From assembly GCA_016190405.1 (NCBI GenBank), contig JACPQO010000260.1:1-10368 (forward strand): a stretch of 10,368 bases of DNA, read 5' to 3'. The notes beneath the pieces are model-generated. The model saw only the letters and a program-made list of their open reading frames with translations. It ran no database searches and had not been told where the DNA came from. Positions 1 to 6,906 of this stretch are shown here, in pieces. The stretch is from Chloroflexota bacterium (GTDB lineage: Bacteria > Chloroflexota > Dehalococcoidia > SM23-28-2 > RBG-16-64-32). Each line of letters opens with the position of its first letter. Position 1 is the first letter of the stretch. A program made the translations under genes and the position numbers.

Positions 1-150
1 ACAGGCTTTCCCAGACGGGCCCGTCGGGGCAAGCAGCGGTCAAGCTTCCGCCTTTGAATCAATGACTAGGCACGGGATCACGCCATCGGCGGCGCTGGTC
101 GGCCCTGTTCCCTTTTCCATGTTCCTTGTTCCTCCTCACGATCACCTGGC
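1..150. other. Left-edge non-coding stretch upstream of the solute-binding lipoprotein
   Basis: No supported gene is seen here. The last 50 bases are pyrimidine-rich on the + strand, with three GTTCC words between about 108 and 134. No convincing -35/-10 pair and no clear Shine-Dalgarno sequence precede the ATG at 151, so the gene may be read from a promoter further left or be part of a longer transcript. A weak TTGAAT at 54-59 has no matching -10 at normal spacing. Confidence 0.5.
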
Positions 151-1065
151 ATGAAGCTCCCTTCGATCGCTGGAATCCTCCTGTCGGTCCTGGCGGCGGC
201 GCTCGCCGTGGCCTGCAGCGGCGACAGTTCGCCGGCGGAACCCAGGGTCCAGGTGCTGACCACCCTGGAGCTGTTCGCCGACTTCGTGCGGCAGGTCGGC
301 GGCGACCGCGTTGAGGTGTACTCCCTCGTGTCCTCGGCCGACGAGCTCCAGTCCTATCAGCCCACCCCGGAAGACATCGATCACATGCGCAGGGCGCAAG
401 TCATCCTGATCAACAGCTCCAACCTGGATGGCTCCCTCGTCGAAGTCATCAACCAGTACCGGCTGGGCGCCTCTCAGCTCGTGCGGTTGGCCCAAAACGT
501 CCCCTCCCCCAGCCAGGCCGAGCCGGGCCAGATCCATCCCACGGCGGAAGAGGCCGGCGACAACCCCTACCTGTGGCTGGACCTGGACGCCGCCAAGATC
601 TACGCCGCCTCCGTGGCCGACTCGCTGGTAATCGTGGACGGCGCCCACGCCGACTTCTACCTGGACAGCGGCCGCGCCTACGAGGCAGCCCTCGACGAGC
701 TGGACCAGCAGTTGAAGAAGAAGGTTGACTCGATACCCCCGGAACGACGCCGGCTGGTGACCCTGCGCGACGCCTTCCCTCACCTGGCCCGGCATTTCGG
801 CCTGGAGGTCACTGGCGTCGTGCAGCCGGATCCGGCGCAGGAGCCGACCAGCGCCGAGGTCTCCCGCCTGGCGGCCACGATGAAGCAGCAAGGGCTGCGG
901 GCCGCCTTCCAGGATTCCCAGGCCGACTCCCCCGCCATGGAGCAGCTCAAGCGGGAAGCCGGGGTCAAGCTCTGCAAGCTCTACAGCGACCGCCTCGATG
1001 AGGATGTCCGTTCCTTCAAGGAGCTGATACGGTTCGACGTGGAAGAGCTGGCGCGCTGTCTGTGA
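151..1065 (+). CDS. ZnuA/TroA-family metal ABC transporter substrate-binding lipoprotein with a degenerate metal site
   Basis: The 304-residue length fits the family. The start ATG gives a hydrophobic signal peptide and a lipobox ending at Cys22 (LAVACSG), so the protein should be lipid-anchored outside the membrane. Family landmarks run in order: VLTTLELFADFVRQVGGDRV (35-54), the SYQPTPEDI loop (69-77), NPYLWLDL (138-145), RLVTLRDAF (201-209) with GLEVTGV (217-223), EPTSAEV (231-237) and LYSDRLDEDVRSF (277-289). In metal-binding members, loops of the type DPHxYxPTP, NPHxWLDP and HDAF each supply a His ligand and a later Asp/Glu supplies the fourth. Here those positions are Gln68, Tyr140 and Arg206, and only Asp280 remains. 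Family membership is clear, but zinc or manganese binding at the usual site is doubtful. No permease or ATPase gene lies beside it in the window. It converges on the peptidase gene with a 12-base gap. Confidence 0.9.
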   Translation: MKLPSIAGILLSVLAAALAVACSGDSSPAEPRVQVLTTLELFADFVRQVGGDRVEVYSLVSSADELQSYQPTPEDIDHMRRAQVILINSSNLDGSLVEVINQYRLGASQLVRLAQNVPSPSQAEPGQIHPTAEEAGDNPYLWLDLDAAKIYAASVADSLVIVDGAHADFYLDSGRAYEAALDELDQQLKKKVDSIPPERRRLVTLRDAFPHLARHFGLEVTGVVQPDPAQEPTSAEVSRLAATMKQQGLRAAFQDSQADSPAMEQLKREAGVKLCKLYSDRLDEDVRSFKELIRFDVEELARCL

Positions 1066-1077
1066 CTGCGCTAGGCG

Positions 1078-1302
1078 TCAGGGCACACACGTAGAGTAGA
1101 AGATGGGCGGCGCCAGTTCGGTGACGTCCAGGATATCGATCCGGCCGTCCATGGTGAGGTCGAGCCGGCGGCGGTAGTCCGGCTGGCCATCCTGGGAGAA
1201 GAAGACCGGCGGGGCCATGGCGACGATGTCGAAGATATCGATCTTGTTGGTGGACGGGGGGTTATCGTTGAAGTTGGGCGGCCAGGCGTTGGCGCCACCG
1301 CA
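1078..1302 (-). other. Paired dockerin-like C-terminal module (metallopeptidase)
   Basis: Residues 726-799 begin at Cys726 (CGGANAWPPNFN) and end in STCVP with Cys797. The first unit is KIDIFDIVAMAPPVFFS (745-761). The second, DLTMDGRIDILDVTELAPP (773-791), is a good 12-position Ca-binding loop with Asp773, Asp777, Gly778, Asp781 and Asp784, as in type I dockerins. Confidence 0.75.
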
Positions 1303-3477
1303 GGCGGACGTCTGGCTGGTGCCCACGAAAAACTCCACGGCGTCCCGGAAGATGAGCCCCTCTGGCCGCGTTAGGCCCCGGGAATCGTTGTCGTCGTCGT
1401 CGTCAATGACGTCGGGAATCCCGTCGCCGTCCGTGTCTGTCGCCAGGCCGGGCGGGCCGCTTACCGCAGCGCAGTCGACCTGCGAGTAGACGAAGGGCCC
1501 GAAGGGGTCGTCGGCGGTGTTGAACTGTCCGTCCGGACCAGGGTCATTCGGCGCGTCGGGCACCGCGACCGGGGTGTCGACTGCCAGACAGCGCTGCGTC
1601 CCTGACAGGACCACCTGGAAGTCTTCGATCGTCCCTACGTCCTGGGTGAAGCCGTCGCGCACCTCCAGCCACCAGGGCTGGGCGACGGCCGGCGGCAGGA
1701 AGCCCCCGCAGGCGCTGGCGTCCAGGGCCAGGATCCCCACCACGTCTTGCCAGGTACGGGTGATGTCGCGATCGGTCACGTTGATCGTGCACAGGGGCGC
1801 TGACTGGCTCCCCACCTTGATGTTCACGTCCAGGTCCCCGGCGAACGAGTGCCGTATGTTGATGTAAGCATACGCGAAGTCGGCCAGGGCGGCCGGCGTG
1901 ATCCCCCTGGCGGTGAACACGGCGTCGATCTGGGGCAGATGGCTGCCCCCATACAGGGCCGCGTCGGCGGCCTCGATGGCGCCGGCCGCCTCGGCGAAGG
2001 TGGCCCAGGGGTCCAGGTAGAAGTGGGCGTCCAGCACCAGTTGGAGAACGAGATCGCGATTGGCCTGGCTGACGCCTCCCGGCAGGGCCTGCACCAGGTC
2101 CCACAGAGCGCCGCCCCAGACCAGGCCGGAACAGTGGACGTCCGCCGCGTTAGAGCACCACGAGGGTAACGATACGACCGTGCCCTGGACGGCGCTGTAC
2201 GTGGCGCTGTTCTCCAGGGTGCGCAGCCCCTCCCCTCCCCCACAGGCGTTGCGACCAAAGCTGGCCCACTCGCCCAGACAGGGGTCGCCGGAGATAGCCG
2301 CCGGCAGGAAGTCGGCGAAACCCTCGCCCATGGAGGCGGCCTGAAAGGTGACGCTGGCGTCGCCGAAGCCCCAGCCCGGCACCTGATCGTCCTGGATCGC
2401 GTGGCCGTACTCGTGAACGATGACGTCGGCGTCCTCACCGGTGTCCGGCGGCGGCCCCAGACCGTTGCAGCCACCGAGATCAGAGTCGCCGAAGTGCACC
2501 CCCCGACTGATCGGGTCGTAGAAGGCGTTGCAATCCTGGAAGTAGTGGGCGTGGGCCGGCAGCGGCCGCTGGTAGATCCCGGCCTCGCCCTTGAACCCCA
2601 GCGACTGAAGCTTCCGCTGGACGAAGTCCAGGTGGTAGTAGACCATCACCTCCTCGAACCGGTCATCCGTGCAGGGATAGACGTAGGTGCGGCCCGCCTC
2701 ATCGGCCAGGCCGGCGGGCTTGTAGCCGCCGCTGATGCCGGGAGCCGTAAGATCTACGTAGGCGCCGACCAGCTTGCCCTGGCCGGAGACGATGTTCAGC
2801 AGGTCGCGGTTGCGGTACTGGCCGGCGACACTGGCTTCCTGAGCTGGGGTATCGCACTCGCCTGGAGGGGGAATCGTGGCGGAGGTCTGGGCGGGATTGG
2901 GATCGAAGACACGCCCGCCGTCGAAGCGCAGGACGTTCTGCTTCAGGAGCACGCCCCCGTCGTCGGCCCTGAGGTGCACGAGCCAGGCGCCCAGGGGCTC
3001 CAGCGTGGGCAGCAGGACCTGCCAGGCCAGCGCGTAGGCGCCGCCGTCTGCGGCGTAGACCAGCTCGGCGGACGGCTGCCCGCGCAGGACCGGCTGCGCC
3101 CCGCCGCCCACGGCCGCCTCCGCCATCGCGATGGCCCCCTGGGCGTCGATCCCGATGGCACTGGAGGGCGGCCGGAAGCCGGGGCGGTAGCGACTGAGCG
3201 TCGACGGCCGGCTGTCCTTCACCTTCGGGAGGCTTACGGTCACCCCGCTGCCGAAAACGGGTACCCCCTGAAACGTTTGCTGGTAACGGACGTGCACGGC
3301 GCTGAGGCCTTCGCGCACCTCCAGCATCCGTAGATCGGCCAGGTCCCCCCGGAGACCCAGGGCGCCGGCCTGCGCGCGCAGATACTGATCGGCGCGGGCC
3401 TTGGCCGTCGCCGCCAGCGAGGGCGGGGCATGGCCGCCGCCCCCGGACAGGGCGCCCGCCGCCAGCAGCAGGCCCAC
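1078..3477 (-). CDS. Secreted M36-like (fungalysin-type) zinc metallopeptidase with P-domain-like region and dockerin-like tail
   Basis: Numbered from the GTG at 3477 (799 residues). Residues 57-85 look like the FTP propeptide (HVRYQQTFQGVPVFGSGV), followed by a PepSY-like stretch near 110-170. The catalytic region has HEYGH at 355-359, with His355 and His359 as zinc ligands, Glu356 as catalytic base and Glu385 in GEGFADF as third ligand, as in M36/M4 peptidases; VWGGALWDL (453-461) also fits M36. Residues 540-626 (IRHSFAGDLDVNI ... DVGTIEDFQVVL) resemble a proprotein-convertase P-domain. An Asp-rich TSP3-like Ca-binding segment follows (680-698), then a paired dockerin-like module (726-799). 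The visible GTG lacks a good ribosome binding site and gives a signal peptide without a basic n-region; a better start at 3527 is out of frame by one missing base (see findings). The gene is probably co-transcribed with the lipoprotein gene ending at 3557. The enzyme is likely secreted and activated by propeptide removal; substrate unknown. Confidence 0.88.
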   Translation of the reverse strand: MGLLLAAGALSGGGGHAPPSLAATAKARADQYLRAQAGALGLRGDLADLRMLEVREGLSAVHVRYQQTFQGVPVFGSGVTVSLPKVKDSRPSTLSRYRPGFRPPSSAIGIDAQGAIAMAEAAVGGGAQPVLRGQPSAELVYAADGGAYALAWQVLLPTLEPLGAWLVHLRADDGGVLLKQNVLRFDGGRVFDPNPAQTSATIPPPGECDTPAQEASVAGQYRNRDLLNIVSGQGKLVGAYVDLTAPGISGGYKPAGLADEAGRTYVYPCTDDRFEEVMVYYHLDFVQRKLQSLGFKGEAGIYQRPLPAHAHYFQDCNAFYDPISRGVHFGDSDLGGCNGLGPPPDTGEDADVIVHEYGHAIQDDQVPGWGFGDASVTFQAASMGEGFADFLPAAISGDPCLGEWASFGRNACGGGEGLRTLENSATYSAVQGTVVSLPSWCSNAADVHCSGLVWGGALWDLVQALPGGVSQANRDLVLQLVLDAHFYLDPWATFAEAAGAIEAADAALYGGSHLPQIDAVFTARGITPAALADFAYAYINIRHSFAGDLDVNIKVGSQSAPLCTINVTDRDITRTWQDVVGILALDASACGGFLPPAVAQPWWLEVRDGFTQDVGTIEDFQVVLSGTQRCLAVDTPVAVPDAPNDPGPDGQFNTADDPFGPFVYSQVDCAAVSGPPGLATDTDGDGIPDVIDDDDDNDSRGLTRPEGLIFRDAVEFFVGTSQTSACGGANAWPPNFNDNPPSTNKIDIFDIVAMAPPVFFSQDGQPDYRRRLDLTMDGRIDILDVTELAPPIFYSTCVP

Positions 3478-3524
3478 CAGGACCGCCGCGCGCAGGAGCA
3501 GCCTCAGGACCGCATCACCTGCTT

Positions 3525-3542
3525 CACTGGCCCGCTCCTTTT
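3525..3542 (-). promoter_or_regulatory. Shine-Dalgarno and displaced start codon of the metallopeptidase gene
   Basis: On the minus strand AAAAGGAG (3542-3535) is followed after 7 bases by GTG AAG CAG GTG ATG CGG TCC TGA (3527-3504). This is the best ribosome binding site for the peptidase gene, but the frame it opens stops after seven codons. One extra C beside the stop would turn TCC TGA into TCC CTG AGG and join it to the peptidase frame. Confidence 0.6.
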
Positions 3543-3556
3543 CTCGCTACGGAGAG

Positions 3557-4048
3557 TTACTCCTCGACCTTGAAAATCGGCGTGCCCTGGACGACGTCAG
3601 CGTTGGGGCAGCTTAAGGCGACTACCTCGTCCCTGTAGATCAAAGCACGGCACCGCCAGCCCGCGCCTGTGAGAGGCGGATCCAGCTGAAACCGGCCCCA
3701 GCCGAAATCGCTACAGTCAACGAGGCCGCTCCTGGGGTCATATGTGCACATCGCCGGCAGGGTGGGGACAGGCGTCAACTCGTTCCCCACGCGTGCAAAA
3801 AGCTCCACGACCTCGGTCGCGTCCATCAAGACCGCAAGACGCGCCCCGGCAGGCGGGGTCACCGTCGTCGTGGGCGTGCCGGTCGCGCCGGTCGTTCCCG
3901 GCGTCGCCGTAGCTGAGGGACTGCTGGTCTGGGGCGACGCCGTGGGCGTTTCCGTCGCCTTCTCGTCGCTGTCTCCGCCGCAGGCCAGCGCCAGCCCCAC
4001 TATGGCGACGACGGCTGTCAGGGCGAGGATCGAAAAGCTCCGCCGCAT
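3557..4048 (-). CDS. Small Thr/Pro-linker lipoprotein of unknown function with four cysteines
   Basis: I do not recognise a family. The 163-residue product starts MRRSFSILAL, has a hydrophobic segment and a lipobox ending at Cys23 (GLALACGG), so it is probably a membrane-anchored lipoprotein. Residues 31-66 are a Thr/Ser/Pro/Ala linker. The C-terminal 95 residues form a compact domain with Cys101, Cys112, Cys133 and Cys147, which could make two disulfides outside the cell. An upstream ATG at 4141 is rejected because it adds a polar stretch ahead of a complete signal peptide and lies upstream of the predicted promoter; the ATG at 4048 has GGGAGG four bases before it. The metallopeptidase start lies about 30 bases (3527) or 80 bases (3477) downstream on the same strand, so the two are likely one operon. 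A role as propeptide-like inhibitor, chaperone or anchor for the peptidase is only inference. Confidence 0.8.
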   Translation of the reverse strand: MRRSFSILALTAVVAIVGLALACGGDSDEKATETPTASPQTSSPSATATPGTTGATGTPTTTVTPPAGARLAVLMDATEVVELFARVGNELTPVPTLPAMCTYDPRSGLVDCSDFGWGRFQLDPPLTGAGWRCRALIYRDEVVALSCPNADVVQGTPIFKVEE

Positions 4049-4078
4049 ACTACCTCCCAACCGAAGATTGTACGTTAA

Positions 4079-4107
4079 AGTATAGTGACCGACCCGGTCT
4101 CTAGCAA
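4079..4107 (-). promoter_or_regulatory. Predicted sigma70-type promoter of the lipoprotein-metallopeptidase operon
   Basis: On the minus strand TTGCTA (4107-4102) and TATACT (4084-4079) are separated by 17 bases and match the -35 and -10 consensus at 4/6 and 5/6. Initiation near 4072 would leave a leader of about 24 bases before the ATG at 4048, containing the GGGAGG site (4058-4053). Confidence 0.5.
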
Positions 4108-4148
4108 TTGAGCTTGCCCACAGCCTGCCGCTACCGGACACTTAGGCT

Positions 4149-5774
4149 ATGCGCTCTCCTCTGAACCTGCTGGCACTCCTCGCCTCCCTCGCCCTGCTGG
4201 CCCTGGCGTCCGCTTGCGGCGGCGGCGCGCCCACCGGCGGGCCCTCCGCTACTCCCGCCACATCCCCGACCGCCAGCCCTACTGTCACCTCCTCGCCCGT
4301 GACCGTGCCCCCGGCCTCGCCCGGCGGGCGGGTCACCTTCTTCGGCGCCGATCCGGGCGACAAGGCCGGGGCGATCGCCGCCGGCGACTTGGACGGCGAC
4401 GGCGCCCCTGACATCGTGCTCACGGCGGCCGCAGCCGACGGCCCCGACAACGCCCGCCCGGACGCCGGCGAGGCCTATGTCTTCCTGGGCCCGTTCAGTT
4501 CCGACCAGGAGAGGGACCCCAGCGCGGGAAGGGCCGACTTCGTGATCTACGGCGCGCACAACGGCGACCAGTTGGGCCGCGGCCTCGCGATAGGCGACTT
4601 CAACGGCGACGGCATCGACGACATCGCCCTGGGCGCGCCCTTCGGCGAGGGGCCCGGGCCCGACCGCCCGGACGTGGGGCTGGTCTACGTCCTGTTCGGC
4701 TCCAGCCGCCTAGGCCACGAGCTGCGGCAGGTTGACCTGGCCGCGGCAGCGCCGGACGCCACCATCGTCGGCGCCGACAGCGGCGACCTGGCCGGCCTCC
4801 CCCTTCACGCCGCCGACGTCGACGGCGACGGCCGCGACGACTTGATCATCGGTGCCTTCTTCGCCGACGGGCCGGACAACGACCGCCCGGACGCCGGAGA
4901 GGTGTACGTGGTCTATGGCGGCAGCCTGCGCGCGAGGCTTGACCTGAGGACCGACCGGCCGGACGCCATCGTCTACGGCGGCGAGAAGGAGGACCGCCTG
5001 GGCGAAGCCGTCGGCGCGGGCGACGTCAACGGCGACGGCCGCGCCGACCTGGTCCTGGCCGCCACCTTCGCCGACGGCCCTAACAACGACCGCGATCGCG
5101 CGGGAGACGTGTACGTCATCCTGGCGCCGCTGCCTCCCGTGCTAGACGCGGCCGGCGGAGAGCAGGACGTCACGATCTACGGCATCGATCCGGGCGACCA
5201 GGCCGGCCACTCCATCGCTACCGGCGATGCCAACGGCGACGGATACACCGATCTACTCCTGGGCGCTGTCAGCGCCGATGGCCCCCACAACGAGGCCGAC
5301 CTGGCCGGCGAGGCCTATCTTGTGCTCGGGGCGCAAGAGCCGCCCCGCACCGTCGACCTTGCCTTGGGGGAGATGGCCGCCACCATCTACGGGGCCGCCG
5401 CCAAGAGCCGGCTGGGGCGCAGCGCCGCCATGGGCGATCTCAACGGCGACGGCCTCAGCGACCTCCTCATCTCGGCCCCCGATGTGCTCACCGAAGAGGG
5501 CCCAAGGCACCGGGCCGGGGCCATTTACATCCTTTATGGCCGGCCGCGGGGGCCCTATGCCGCAACCAGCGCTGAGGCCGACATCACCCTGGAAGGGCTC
5601 GACAGCCAGGACATCCTGGGCCACGAGGCCTTCGGCATGCCTCCTCTGGCGGCCTACGACGTGAATGACGACGGCCGGGCCGACGTGCTGTTGGCGGCGC
5701 CCAACGGTGACGGCCCCGGCAACCAGCGCCCGGATTCCGGCGAGGCCTACACTATATATATGGAAGGGGGATAG
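4149..5774 (+). CDS. Seven-bladed FG-GAP (integrin-alpha-like) beta-propeller lipoprotein
   Basis: The 541-residue protein has a signal peptide with lipobox ending at Cys23 (LASACGGG), a Thr/Pro/Ser linker (about 31-58), then only FG-GAP repeats. Seven Ca-binding loops of the form D-x-(D/N)-G-D-G-x-x-D start at residues 80, 150, 223, 292, 360, 430 and 504, spaced 68-74 apart; the last is DVNDDGRAD. Seven loops match a complete seven-bladed propeller, as in integrin alpha N-terminal domains. Most blades carry a conserved insert of the type ADGPDNxRPDAGEAYVxxG. Such propellers usually bind proteins or glycans at the surface; no enzymatic motif is seen. The ATG at 4149 is preferred because it directly begins the signal peptide, though its ribosome binding site is weak (TTAGGCT). 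The gene is divergent from the small lipoprotein gene and convergent, 8 bases apart, with the PD40 gene. A paralogue lies at 6907-8508. Confidence 0.9.
   Translation: MRSPLNLLALLASLALLALASACGGGAPTGGPSATPATSPTASPTVTSSPVTVPPASPGGRVTFFGADPGDKAGAIAAGDLDGDGAPDIVLTAAAADGPDNARPDAGEAYVFLGPFSSDQERDPSAGRADFVIYGAHNGDQLGRGLAIGDFNGDGIDDIALGAPFGEGPGPDRPDVGLVYVLFGSSRLGHELRQVDLAAAAPDATIVGADSGDLAGLPLHAADVDGDGRDDLIIGAFFADGPDNDRPDAGEVYVVYGGSLRARLDLRTDRPDAIVYGGEKEDRLGEAVGAGDVNGDGRADLVLAATFADGPNNDRDRAGDVYVILAPLPPVLDAAGGEQDVTIYGIDPGDQAGHSIATGDANGDGYTDLLLGAVSADGPHNEADLAGEAYLVLGAQEPPRTVDLALGEMAATIYGAAAKSRLGRSAAMGDLNGDGLSDLLISAPDVLTEEGPRHRAGAIYILYGRPRGPYAATSAEADITLEGLDSQDILGHEAFGMPPLAAYDVNDDGRADVLLAAPNGDGPGNQRPDSGEAYTIYMEGG
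4434..4481 (+). repeat. Blade-insert repeat shared between two FG-GAP genes (copy A)
   Basis: These 48 bases encode ADGPDNARPDAGEAYV in blade 1 of the first FG-GAP gene. They match 8446-8493, in blade 7 of the second FG-GAP gene, at 43 of 48 positions by eye. They are protein-coding repeats, not a mobile element. Confidence 0.6.
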
Positions 5775-5782
5775 GAGCCCCC

Positions 5783-6712
5783 TCAGCGGGGCGACCACGC
5801 CGGTTGGCTGTCGTTGGCCTTGTTATCGGTGATCTTGAAAAGGCCCGTTCCGTCCGCCTGCACGATGTATATCGCGAACTGCCCATCCCGGTTCGAGGAG
5901 AAGGCGATCCAGTTGCCGTCAGGGGACCACGTGGGGTTAGTGTCGCCCGAATCGCTGTCCGTGACCCGCTGCAGGTCGCTGCCGTCCGCGTTCATCACGT
6001 AGATCTCGTCGTTCCCGTCGCGGTTGGTCGTGAAAGCGATCTTCGTCCCGTCCGGGGATAGGGCTGGATAGTAGCTCGCAGCCTGCGGCTCGCTGTGGAT
6101 TATCCGCACGTCGCTGCCGTCCTCATTCACGGCGCATATCTGTAGGGCGCCGCTTGAGCCGCTGCCGCGGTACAGTATGCGGTTACCATCTGGAAACCAG
6201 GCGCCCGGGAAGCCGCCGGCGCACTCCACTTCGGGGCCCGCGGGGAAGAGGCTGGCCAAGACCGGCGTCTGGTCTGTCATGTCAGACTTGGCCACCCAGA
6301 GGAATCCGCGGGACTGGCTCTGAAAGCTGTAAAACGCAACCTTGCTGCCATCCGGGGACCAGCGCATGGCGCCGTCCACCGCCGCGTCGTTCGTCAGCCG
6401 CCTCAAGTCCGTCCCGTCAGCCTTGACGAGATAAATGTCTGGAAAAACGTCCCGCAACGAGGAGAAGGCGATGTGTTCCCCATCGGGCGCCCACCACGGC
6501 TGGTCCTCCCGGTCCTCCCCCTGACTGACGTTGACCTGGCCGCTGCCGTCCGCATTCATCACGTACACCTGGCTGTAGCCGTCGCGGTCGGAGCTGAAGG
6601 CGATGCGGCCGGTGGGAGGAGCAGGCGTCCCTTCCTGCTGCCGGGAGCCGCCGCAGGCCCCCGCCAGCAGAGCGACGGCCGCAGCCAGGATAAACCCGTA
6701 GGCTAGCCGCAC
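5783..6712 (-). CDS. TolB/PD40-type six-bladed beta-propeller lipoprotein
   Basis: From the GTG at 6712 the product has 309 residues, beginning RLAYGFILAAAVALLAGAC with the lipobox Cys at position 20. This start has GGGAG five bases upstream; an ATG at 6775 would add 21 charged residues ahead of a complete signal peptide and lies upstream of the predicted promoter. After a short Pro-containing linker come PD40 repeats with the motif W-x-P-D-G-x-x-I-A-F: WWAPDGEHIAF (73), RWSPDGSKVAF (117), AWFPDGNRILY (171), ALSPDGTKIAF (217) and TWSPDGNWIAF (261). The chain ends PAWSPR, and the missing half of that blade is the N-terminal GRIAFSSDRDG (35-45), so the propeller closes Velcro-style into six blades. 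It lacks the separate N-terminal domain of true TolB, and no tol-pal genes are nearby, so a Tol role is unlikely. It probably binds a protein or ligand outside the membrane. Confidence 0.87.
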   Translation of the reverse strand: MRLAYGFILAAAVALLAGACGGSRQQEGTPAPPTGRIAFSSDRDGYSQVYVMNADGSGQVNVSQGEDREDQPWWAPDGEHIAFSSLRDVFPDIYLVKADGTDLRRLTNDAAVDGAMRWSPDGSKVAFYSFQSQSRGFLWVAKSDMTDQTPVLASLFPAGPEVECAGGFPGAWFPDGNRILYRGSGSSGALQICAVNEDGSDVRIIHSEPQAASYYPALSPDGTKIAFTTNRDGNDEIYVMNADGSDLQRVTDSDSGDTNPTWSPDGNWIAFSSNRDGQFAIYIVQADGTGLFKITDNKANDSQPAWSPR

Positions 6713-6756
6713 AAAGTCTCCCGCATCCAAACAGGCCTCTTCCTCACTTCGAGCCC

Positions 6757-6786
6757 ATTTTGAAACCCGCCCCATCGTAATGACAA
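6757..6786 (-). promoter_or_regulatory. Predicted promoter of the PD40 lipoprotein gene
   Basis: On the minus strand TTGTCA (6786-6781, 5/6 to the -35 consensus) is followed after 18 bases by CAAAAT (6762-6757, 4/6 to the -10). Initiation near 6750 falls downstream of the ATG at 6775, which supports the GTG at 6712 as start. The -10 is weak. Confidence 0.35.
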
Positions 6787-6808
6787 GCCCCCAGCCTCAG
6801 CGGTAGGT

Positions 6809-6838
6809 TTGACCGGCGTATTCTCGCTTCCCTAAGAT
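6809..6838 (+). promoter_or_regulatory. Predicted promoter of the second FG-GAP lipoprotein gene
   Basis: TTGACC (6809-6814, 5/6 to -35) and TAAGAT (6833-6838, 4/6 to -10) are separated by 18 bases. Initiation near 6845 would exclude the in-frame TTG at 6838 and favour the GTG at 6907 as start. Confidence 0.4.
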
Positions 6839-6906
6839 TGGCCTATGTCCAGACCCCGGACCGCAGCCCTGTTCGCCGGCTCCCGGCCGGCGCCCCCAGA
6901 CCCGTA

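Noticed and set aside
142..891. Long minus-strand open frame opposite the solute-binding protein gene
   Set aside because: Its translation is rich in Gly/Val/Arg/Gln/His without any recognisable domain; the plus strand has a clear lipoprotein with family motifs throughout.
2401..3333. 310-codon plus-strand open frame opposite the metallopeptidase
   Set aside because: High-GC antisense shadow; the minus strand encodes HEYGH and the FTP and M36 motifs, and this frame has no known domain or signal peptide.
4049..4141. Upstream ATG extension (31 codons) of the small lipoprotein
   Set aside because: It overlaps the predicted promoter and would place a polar segment before a complete signal peptide with its own Shine-Dalgarno.
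5753..5761. TATATATA run near the end of the first FG-GAP gene
   Set aside because: It stands out in this GC-rich DNA but lies within codons for TIYM, has no -35 partner and no plus-strand gene follows it.
5777..5792. GCCCC-CTCAGC-GGGGC hairpin at the convergent junction of the FG-GAP and PD40 genes
   Set aside because: Only a 5-bp stem, no T-run on either strand, and it overlaps the last codons of the PD40 gene; too weak to call a terminator.
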